Shown one piece after another: positions 58,559 through 64,000 of a DNA stretch of 64,000 nucleotides. Numbering within the stretch: the first letter of the stretch is position 1; every line of letters begins with the position of its first letter. The position numbers and the translations under genes are program-made. Below the pieces are notes generated by a model. That model had not been told where the DNA came from. It worked only from the letters and a program-made list of their open reading frames with translations, and did no database searches. The stretch covers positions 372,001 through 436,000 of the forward strand of contig NZ_FOHO01000001.1 in NCBI RefSeq assembly GCF_900111675.1, given 5' to 3'. The stretch comes from Paracoccus homiensis. Its GTDB lineage: Bacteria; Pseudomonadota; Alphaproteobacteria; Rhodobacterales; Rhodobacteraceae.

Positions 58559-58586
58559 CAGGTCGGGGTTATCGCGCCCCGACCTG
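58559..58586. terminator. Hairpin between convergent tamB and the PAS-protein gene
   Basis: A perfect 10-base stem (CAGGTCGGGG / CCCCGACCTG) with an eight-base loop spans the 17-base gap between the two stop codons and the last codons of the PAS-protein gene. No T run follows, so it is probably a weak bidirectional terminator. Confidence 0.55.
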
Positions 58587-60155
58587 CGACAGGCTTGCGC
58601 TGCGATCCGGTTCGGGGCGGACGGGCCCCTGCACGGCGACGTTCTTCTTGAACGACAAAAGCTGGTTCGTGCCCCCCAGAAACGACACACTCCACCCGAT
58701 CAGATGGCCGCGCGCGTCCAGAATGGCCCCGGTGTCGCGTGCCTCGGGCTGGCCTTGCAGGCGCGCCTCCAGGGCGGCAAGGCCCGGCCCGGTCTGACCC
58801 TGCGATTTCCATTCCGCCAGCGCCTCGGTCAGGGTGCCTGCCGCCGAGGGCCACATGTCGCGATAGGCCTGATTGGTCAGGACGATCTTGCCCGAAGGTT
58901 CGAAAACGGCCAGCGCATCGTCCAGCCGATCCAGAACCGCACTGCCCATCAGCAAATCGGACCGGAACTGCCGGGTCAGGGCGATTTCGGACGTGATGTC
59001 GTCGAACAGGAAGGCCACCGCCCCATCGGGATGCGGCCGGCCCGTCACGCGATAGGTGCGCCCATTGGGCAGCGACCATTCCTCGACATGGTGGCCGGTC
59101 GCGGCGGCGCTTTCCAGATTGCTCATCTGCTGACGCCAGCTGCGATAATCCTTGGGTTCGGGCACCATGCGATGTTCGCGAAGCTGGTCCAGAAAATCCA
59201 GCAGGGTCGGTCGCGCGGTCAGAAACCCGGTCGGCAGCCCGGTCAGGTCGATCAATGCCGGATTGAACAGCTGCAAGCGACGCTGACGGTCGAAGATCGC
59301 AAGCCCGATCGGCAGGTCGGCAAAGGTCTTGGTCAGTGTCTGGACGAATTCGCGCAGGCTGCGTTCGGCCCGCACCGCCGCGTCCGCAGGCAGCGCGAAC
59401 ATCATCGTCTGATCGCCCATCTTGTGGCTGTGACAATCATACCAGGACACCACCCCATGATCGTCCAAAGACGCGCGGCGGGTCTTGGTCCCCGCCCCCG
59501 GCACCGGCTTGGGGCTTTCCAGAAGGCGCGGCAGGGGCCAGGGCAGATCGCCGTCCCCCATCACCTCGGCGCGGCGCAGATAGGCGGCGTTGGCCCAGGT
59601 GATGCGGCTGTCCGCATCCTGCCGCCAGACCAGCATCGGCGTCTGGTCCAGGGCCCGGCGCAACAGGTCAAGTTCTTCTTCCATGGCCTGCTGGGACAGC
59701 GAATCGACAAGGATGCCGGCATGTTCGGCACTGGGATCGTTGACCGAGATCCGGACCAGCCCCTCGCCCAGATCCTCGGCCCGCAGGCTCAGGGCGGCAC
59801 TGCCCATTCCTTCGCTGCCGGTCAGGTCGATCTGCAAGCGCGCGCCCAGTTCGGACAAATGCCGCGCCGCGTCGGGAAAGCGTGGCGCGATCCAGGCCAT
59901 CAGCCGCGGCCAGTCGCCATCCGGCCCGCCCGCATGGTCCAGCAGCGACCGCGCAGGCCCCGTCGCATCCACCAGTTGCCGATCGCGAAACAGGAAGATC
60001 ACCGGTTGCAGGCCATCGGACAGCGTACCAAGCGTCGCCTGTGGGCGCCGACCCTTCAGGCGGTCATAGGCACGGATGCACAGGATCGCCAGAACGACCG
60101 AGAACGTACCGGCCACCAGCGCGGCAACAGTTGACCAAAGATCGTAACTCGCCAA
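58569..60155 (-). CDS. Membrane-anchored PAS-domain protein lacking a kinase domain
   Basis: The 528-residue protein has one N-terminal transmembrane helix (about 8-28), then several PAS or PAS-like segments: about 45-160, 165-275 (PMLVWRQDADSRITWANAAY), 290-400 (DLPIGLAIFDRQRRLQLFNP) and 405-490 (LDRLDDALAVFEPSGKIVLT). No HisKA helix, ATPase, GGDEF or EAL motif follows; the protein ends soon after the last PAS. It starts with TTG at 60155, preceded by GAGAGAGGG. It lies just downstream of regB on the same strand, about 70 bases apart, and may tune or scaffold a signalling complex. Similarity to the DivL-like group is possible but not shown. Confidence 0.8.
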   Translation of the reverse strand: MASYDLWSTVAALVAGTFSVVLAILCIRAYDRLKGRRPQATLGTLSDGLQPVIFLFRDRQLVDATGPARSLLDHAGGPDGDWPRLMAWIAPRFPDAARHLSELGARLQIDLTGSEGMGSAALSLRAEDLGEGLVRISVNDPSAEHAGILVDSLSQQAMEEELDLLRRALDQTPMLVWRQDADSRITWANAAYLRRAEVMGDGDLPWPLPRLLESPKPVPGAGTKTRRASLDDHGVVSWYDCHSHKMGDQTMMFALPADAAVRAERSLREFVQTLTKTFADLPIGLAIFDRQRRLQLFNPALIDLTGLPTGFLTARPTLLDFLDQLREHRMVPEPKDYRSWRQQMSNLESAAATGHHVEEWSLPNGRTYRVTGRPHPDGAVAFLFDDITSEIALTRQFRSDLLMGSAVLDRLDDALAVFEPSGKIVLTNQAYRDMWPSAAGTLTEALAEWKSQGQTGPGLAALEARLQGQPEARDTGAILDARGHLIGWSVSFLGGTNQLLSFKKNVAVQGPVRPEPDRSASLSQVGAR

Positions 60156-60224
60156 GATCGCGATCCCTCTCTCGTTTCATCTTCCTTAATGCCATTTTCG
60201 TTAAGAAGCCGTTAACACTTCTTT

Positions 60225-61535
60225 TCACACCGTGTTTTCCGGGTTCTCGCCCAGAACCGCGCGGTCATCGACCACGATGCGGTCCAGCGGCCAGCGCACC
60301 CGCACGATCGCACCCGGCCCGCCATTGGCGAAGGTCAGCCGCGCGCCCGAGCGTTCCAGCAGGGTCTTGGCAATGAACAACCCCAGACCCATGCCGTCAT
60401 ATTCCCCGCGCTGCGGCCCGATGCGGCGGCTGGTCAGATAGGGATCACCGATCCTTGCCAGCAAGGCCGCCGGATAGCCGGGACCGTCATCGCGCACCGT
60501 GACGGTCAGATGCTGGGAATCGCTGTCCGCCTCGATCACCACCCGCTGATCGGCGAAATCGACCGCGTTCTGGATCAGGTTGCGCAAACCGTGAATGACG
60601 CCGGGATCGCGGCGCACCACCGGCCCCTCGGCCAGAATCTCGACCCTGGGGCCGCGATCGGCATGCGGGCTGGCCGCATCGTCCAGAACCGTGTGCAGGG
60701 GCGCGGCGCGCATCAGCAGATCATCCTTGCCCGCGCGCCCCATGCTGCGCAGGATCTGGGCGCAGCGATCCGCCGACAGCCGCAGGTTGGACATGTCGGC
60801 AGCCAGATCGGGGCGATCCTGCAGCTCATCGGCCAGCTCGGATGCGATCAGCTTGATGGTGGCCAAGGGCGTGCCCATCTCATGCGCGGCGGCCGCGACG
60901 ACGCCACCCAGATGCTGCAATCGCTGTTCCCGCGCCAACGCCATCTGCGTGGCAAACAGCGCGTTCGAGGTCGCCGACAGCTCGGCCGTCACGCGGTGGG
61001 CGTAATAGGCAAAGAAGAACACCCCGATCACCAGCGCGAACCAATGCCCCAGCGCCAGCAGCGGGTCCAGCCGCAAGGGCGTGCCATCGGGTTCGTGCAG
61101 CGGCAGCGCGACCACGGCCGACAGGGTGATCAACGCCACCGTCGCCAATCCCAGTGCAACGGTCTGACGCGGATTCAGCGTCGTCGCCGCGATCGTCACC
61201 GGCGCCAGCACCAGCAGCGCGAAAGGATTGGCCATGCCGCCGGTCAGCGCCATCAGCGCCGCGATCTGCACCAGATCGAACACCAGCTGATAGACCGTGC
61301 TGCGGACCGAGCTTTGCCGAGGCGATTGCAGAAACAGCCACATGTTCATCGCCGTCGCCGCAAGGATCAGGATCAGAACCGGCTTGACCGCGAATTGCAT
61401 CCCCATCGTATAGGCAACGACCGTGGCGCATAACTGCCCCAGGATCGCGACCCAGCGCAGGAGGATGACGGTCCGCATGCGGATGGGTTCGGACCGGGCG
61501 ATTTCTGCGGGGCTGATCTCATCTGGGGCGTGCAT
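60225..61535 (-). CDS. regB: Redox-sensing histidine kinase RegB/PrrB
   Basis: RegB senses the redox state of the ubiquinone pool and respiratory flux and controls RegA. The 436-residue protein has six predicted transmembrane helices with the quinone-binding motif GGMANPF (99-105). The H-box with His218 (AAAAHEMGTPLATIKLIASE), the redox-active Cys258 in SADRCAQILRSMGRAGKDD, and a C-terminal ATPase (NLIQNAVDFADQR, GMGLGLFIAKTLL) follow. All residues known to matter for RegB sensing are present. It is divergent from senC, the classical arrangement of this cluster. Confidence 0.97.
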   Translation of the reverse strand: MHAPDEISPAEIARSEPIRMRTVILLRWVAILGQLCATVVAYTMGMQFAVKPVLILILAATAMNMWLFLQSPRQSSVRSTVYQLVFDLVQIAALMALTGGMANPFALLVLAPVTIAATTLNPRQTVALGLATVALITLSAVVALPLHEPDGTPLRLDPLLALGHWFALVIGVFFFAYYAHRVTAELSATSNALFATQMALAREQRLQHLGGVVAAAAHEMGTPLATIKLIASELADELQDRPDLAADMSNLRLSADRCAQILRSMGRAGKDDLLMRAAPLHTVLDDAASPHADRGPRVEILAEGPVVRRDPGVIHGLRNLIQNAVDFADQRVVIEADSDSQHLTVTVRDDGPGYPAALLARIGDPYLTSRRIGPQRGEYDGMGLGLFIAKTLLERSGARLTFANGGPGAIVRVRWPLDRIVVDDRAVLGENPENTV

Positions 61536-61628
61536 GGCGATCCTCGCTGCGACAATGGGTGCCTTGATACCTGTGGCCGGATGGGCGATGCAACGCGCGC
61601 AACATCAACATTTTCAGGGGTGTCCATC

Positions 61629-62258
61629 ATGGCTGACCGCAAGCTTCTTCTGATCGGCAGCGTCGCCGCCGTGGCGGTGCTGGCCGCCGGGGGCATCTTT
61701 CTGGCCCAAAGCCAGGGTGGCGATGCCTTTGCCCAATGCCGCCAAAGCACCGTCGCAGGCGGAATGGACAGCTTTGGCACCGAATTCACGCTGACAAATC
61801 AGGATGGTGAACGGGTGACCGACCAACAGGTCTTCGACAAACCCTCGATCCTGTATTTCGGCTATACGTTCTGCCCCGATGTCTGCCCGCTGGACAGCGC
61901 CCGCAACGCCGAGGCCACCGCGATTCTGGCCGACAGCGGATTGGATGCCCAGGCCGTCTTCGTGACCGTCGATCCGGCCCGCGACACGCCCGACGTGGTT
62001 AAAGATTTCGTGAGCGTCTTTCCCGGCGACATGATCGGCCTGACCGGCAGCGACGAGGAAATCGCCGCGATCAACAAGGGCTGGCGCAACTACTACAAGC
62101 TGAACAACGAGGAAGATGACGAGTATTATCTGGTCGACCACATGACCAACAGCTATCTGGTCATGCCCGGCAACCAGACCGTCGAGTTCTTTTCCCGCGA
62201 TGTCAGCCCCGAACAGATGGCCGACCGCGTGGGATGTTTTATCGACGCCGCGGGCTGA
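61629..62258 (+). CDS. senC: SenC/PrrC, SCO1-family copper-binding thioredoxin-like protein
   Basis: SenC is a membrane-anchored copper chaperone for cytochrome c oxidase assembly and influences RegB signalling. The 209-residue protein has an N-terminal anchor (about 5-26), the copper-binding CPDVC motif (Cys82, Cys86) and the third ligand His171 (YYLVDHMTNSYLV). The frame is open further upstream, but the ATG at 61629 gives the family start. It lies between regB (divergent) and regA (same strand). Confidence 0.95.
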   Translation: MADRKLLLIGSVAAVAVLAAGGIFLAQSQGGDAFAQCRQSTVAGGMDSFGTEFTLTNQDGERVTDQQVFDKPSILYFGYTFCPDVCPLDSARNAEATAILADSGLDAQAVFVTVDPARDTPDVVKDFVSVFPGDMIGLTGSDEEIAAINKGWRNYYKLNNEEDDEYYLVDHMTNSYLVMPGNQTVEFFSRDVSPEQMADRVGCFIDAAG

Positions 62259-62325
62259 GCAGGGAATCGCGGTTCCCGGTGAAACCGGATAGGATCGCCC
62301 GAGTTTCCGAAAGGATCGGCCCGCA

Positions 62326-62880
62326 ATGACGGAGATGGTAATGGATGGTATCGGCCCCGACGCATCGCTGCTTTTGGTGGATGACGACGAAGTCTTCGTC
62401 ACAAGACTGGGCCGCGCCATGGAGAAACGCGGCTTCGAGGTGCGCACCGCACTGAGCGTCGCCGAGGCGCAACGCCTGCTGGTGGAAAAGACCCCCGCCT
62501 ATGCCGTGATCGACCTTCGGCTGGAAGACGGCAACGGTCTGGACGTGGTCGAGGCGCTGCGCGACCGGCGCGAGGATGCCCGAATCGTCGTGCTGACCGG
62601 TTATGGCGCCATCGCCACAGCGGTCGCGGCGGTCAAGATGGGCGCGACCGACTATCTGGCAAAGCCCGCCGACGCCAATGAGGTGATGGCCGCGCTGCTG
62701 TCATCGGGCGAACAATTGCCGCCCCCGCCGGAAAACCCGATGTCCGCCGATCGCGTGCGCTGGGAACATATCCAGCGCGTCTTTGAGCAATGCGACAGAA
62801 ATGTCAGTGAAACGGCACGTAGACTGCATATGCATCGCAGAACCCTGCAAAGAATACTGGCCAAACGTGGACCGCGCTAA
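62326..62880 (+). CDS. regA: Redox response regulator RegA/PrrA
   Basis: RegA activates or represses photosynthesis, carbon and nitrogen fixation, and respiration genes in response to RegB. The 184-residue protein has a receiver with phosphoacceptor Asp63 (AVIDLRLEDGNG), the conserved Thr and Lys (VLTGYGAIATA, DYLAKPAD), a short proline linker (PPPPEN), and the Fis-type helix-turn-helix (CDRNVSETARRLHMHRRTLQ), the near-invariant DNA-binding end of the family. Three in-frame ATGs lie close together (62326, 62335, 62341); the first has the best upstream AAAGGA. Confidence 0.98.
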   Translation: MTEMVMDGIGPDASLLLVDDDEVFVTRLGRAMEKRGFEVRTALSVAEAQRLLVEKTPAYAVIDLRLEDGNGLDVVEALRDRREDARIVVLTGYGAIATAVAAVKMGATDYLAKPADANEVMAALLSSGEQLPPPPENPMSADRVRWEHIQRVFEQCDRNVSETARRLHMHRRTLQRILAKRGPR

Positions 62881-62918
62881 CTAAAAGATAACTGTTCTTG
62901 AATTTGTGGTCATATAGT

Positions 62919-62932
62919 TTAGATTAATCTAA
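62919..62932. promoter_or_regulatory. Perfect 14-base palindrome upstream of hvrA
   Basis: TTAGATTAATCTAA is a perfect palindrome ending 23 bases before the hvrA ATG, in an unusually A/T-rich 75-base gap after regA. Its position, near or over the expected -10 region, suggests an operator, perhaps for HvrA itself or another regulator. No direct evidence of binding. Confidence 0.5.
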
Positions 62933-62955
62933 TCAGCACGCACGGACAGAATAGA

Positions 62956-63270
62956 ATGAACATCGACTTTGATAAGCTTTCTCTGAAAGAGATGCGCGAA
63001 ATGCGCGCAAAGCTTGATCGCGCCATCAATTCCTATGAAGACCGGAAACGCCGCGAGGCATTGGCCGCGATCGAAGAAGCCGCGCGCGAACATGGGTTTA
63101 ACCTTGCCGATCTGACCGGTGGAAAGCCCAAACGCACCGGAACCGTCGCGCCGAAATATGCGAATCCTGCAGATCCGACGATGACCTGGACCGGTCGCGG
63201 CCGGAAACCCCGCTGGGTTCAAGAGAACCTGGAACAGGGCCGGGAACTGGAAGATCTGCTGATCTCGTAA
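62956..63270 (+). CDS. hvrA: HvrA, H-NS-like nucleoid-associated regulator
   Basis: HvrA is a trans-acting regulator of the H-NS histone family; in Rhodobacter it controls photosynthesis and nitrogen genes and lies beside regA, as here. The 104-residue protein has an N-terminal helical dimerisation part (LSLKEMREMRAKLDRAINSY) and the C-terminal H-NS DNA-binding region with the core TGRGRKPRW. The leader has only a weak ribosome-binding site. A rho-independent terminator follows. Confidence 0.94.
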   Translation: MNIDFDKLSLKEMREMRAKLDRAINSYEDRKRREALAAIEEAAREHGFNLADLTGGKPKRTGTVAPKYANPADPTMTWTGRGRKPRWVQENLEQGRELEDLLIS

Positions 63271-63272
63271 TA

Positions 63273-63298
63273 AAAAGGGTCGCAATCGCGGCCCTTTT
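63273..63298. terminator. Bidirectional terminator after hvrA
   Basis: An 11-base stem (AAAAGGGTCGC / GCGGCCCTTTT, one G-T wobble) with a four-base loop, flanked by A and T runs, lies between convergent hvrA and the HD-domain gene. It can work in both directions. Confidence 0.9.
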
Positions 63299-63312
63299 CT
63301 TTTGGTTAAACC

Positions 63313-63915
63313 TTATATGTCTATTTCGTCTATCAGTTCGGAAAAGCGATCCAGATAGGCTTTGCGAACCTCTGCCGGGGGTCGCAACCGGATTTCCAGA
63401 TCATCCAGCATCGCACTGTCAGGGACCGGAAACAGGCGCCGCGCCTCGCTGTCGGCGAAGCCGGCGATGCGCACCGCTTCCAGCCGGGCCGACACGCGAT
63501 CCGCCATCTTGATCTTTTTCTTCACGGTCATCGGCAGGGCCGCGGGCAACCCGAACTTGCGGTGAATCGCCGTCGTCAGGCGCTGATCCATCTCGCCATA
63601 TTCCGCCCCCAGCGCCGATTTCACCGGAGAGATCATGTCCCCGATGACATATTCGGGGGCATCATGCAGCAGCGCGGCCAGACGCCATCGTGCCGGGGCT
63701 TCGGGATTCAGCCGCGCAAAGATACGCTCGACCAACAGGGAATGCTCGGCCACGGAATAGGGCCAGTCGCCCTGGGTCTGACCGTTCCATCGCGCGACAA
63801 AGGCAAGACCATGCGCGATATCTGTGATCTCGATGTCGAAGGGGGTCGGATCTAGAAGATCAAGGCGACGCCCGGACAGCATCCGCTGCCAGGCGCGCCG
63901 GGGTTTCTGGGCCAT
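63313..63915 (-). CDS. HD-domain phosphohydrolase (YfbR/5'-nucleotidase-like)
   Basis: The 200-residue protein has the HD-domain metal motif with His58 (WPYSVAEHSLLVERI) and His84-Asp85 (LAALLHDAPEYVIGDM), plus downstream Asp and Lys residues (KIKMADRVSARLEAV). This pattern resembles YfbR-type deoxynucleotide 5'-nucleotidases and related phosphohydrolases. The exact substrate is not shown. It is convergent with hvrA; the next gene upstream on the same strand ends 12 bases before its start, so the two may be co-transcribed. Confidence 0.85.
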   Translation of the reverse strand: MAQKPRRAWQRMLSGRRLDLLDPTPFDIEITDIAHGLAFVARWNGQTQGDWPYSVAEHSLLVERIFARLNPEAPARWRLAALLHDAPEYVIGDMISPVKSALGAEYGEMDQRLTTAIHRKFGLPAALPMTVKKKIKMADRVSARLEAVRIAGFADSEARRLFPVPDSAMLDDLEIRLRPPAEVRKAYLDRFSELIDEIDI

Positions 63916-63927
63916 CGCCAGATGCCG

Positions 63928-64000
63928 TTACGACAGCTTCTGATCGGCCGGGACCTGCTGGCCCTGCTGCTGCTGTGCGCGCCGGGCCAGTTCCTGACGG
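63928..64000 (-). CDS. C-terminal end of an unidentified protein (5' part outside window)
   Basis: Only 23 residues before a TAA stop at 63928-63930 are present: they read RQELARRAQQQQGQQVPADQ and then KLS, a glutamine-rich charged tail. The frame is open to the window edge. The piece is too short and low in complexity to assign a family. It lies 12 bases upstream of the HD-domain gene start and probably shares its transcript. Confidence 0.6.
   Translation of the reverse strand, partial: RQELARRAQQQQGQQVPADQKLS

Noticed and set aside
58704-60134. A 476-codon plus-strand frame opposite the PAS-protein gene.
   Set aside because: It is an Arg/Gln-rich shadow without a start context or family match.

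Overview
The window is a high-GC chromosomal segment of an alphaproteobacterium, almost certainly family Rhodobacteraceae. A Paracoccus- or Rhodobacter-like genus is my best guess; the genus is inferred, not shown. The strongest markers are the regB-senC-regA-hvrA redox-regulation cluster at the right end, the alphaproteobacterial flagellin regulators FlaF and FlbT with a DUF1217 protein, a Hint-domain (Hint_2 type) protein, and GC-rich intergenic hairpins of a kind common in this family. I saw no integrase, transposase, prophage, tRNA, rRNA or CRISPR array. The region reads as stable core genome with a few accessory genes.

Layout. 1-8.6 kb: 3'-truncated BCCT osmolyte transporter, the mutS-aroC pair (4-base overlap), then a TPP riboswitch driving thiBPQ (thiamine ABC uptake). 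8.9-11.2 kb: a secreted calcium-binding RTX protein built on four 390-base tandem repeats. 11.3-14.6 kb: carB. 14.7-19.8 kb: a small flagellar block (DUF1217-flbT-flaF, flagellin, FlgN-like and rod-binding proteins on the minus strand; fliK-flgD on the plus strand). 19.9-27.4 kb: rpe, an atypical SDR, an orphan FbpC-type ATPase, and a tandem glycine riboswitch upstream of gcvT-gcvH-gcvP. 27.4-31.7 kb: Hint protein, FixJ/LuxR-type response regulator and dCache-PAS histidine kinase. 31.7-34.0 kb: a candidate small RNA, a stand-alone NRPS condensation-domain protein and a small zinc-ribbon protein. 34-38.9 kb: cysQ, pmbA/tldD-like, a DUF2125 protein, a crotonase-fold protein without the usual catalytic glutamates, and DUF2853. 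39-44.2 kb: a TRAP transporter (dctPQM-type) and a divergent polar amino-acid ABC transporter. 44.2-52.1 kb: a small periplasmic protein, an EnvZ/OmpR-type two-component system and, divergently, a glucose-type ABC transporter plus glucokinase. 52.2-58.6 kb: tamA-tamB. 58.6-64 kb: a PAS protein without a kinase domain, regB, senC, regA, hvrA, an HD-domain phosphohydrolase and the 3' end of one more gene.

How the genes work together. Several units can be read as self-contained circuits: thiamine sensing and uptake (riboswitch-thiBPQ); glycine sensing and cleavage (tandem riboswitch-gcvTHP); glucose sensing, import and phosphorylation (two-component pair, ABC transporter, glk), laid out much like Pseudomonas gltR/gtrS-gts-glk; outer-membrane assembly (TamA/TamB); and redox control (RegB/RegA with SenC and HvrA). 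The less understood material is the RTX repeat protein, the Hint protein beside a two-component system, and the 31.7-34.0 kb segment holding a lone condensation domain, a zinc-ribbon protein and an orphan plus-strand terminator that suggests a small RNA.
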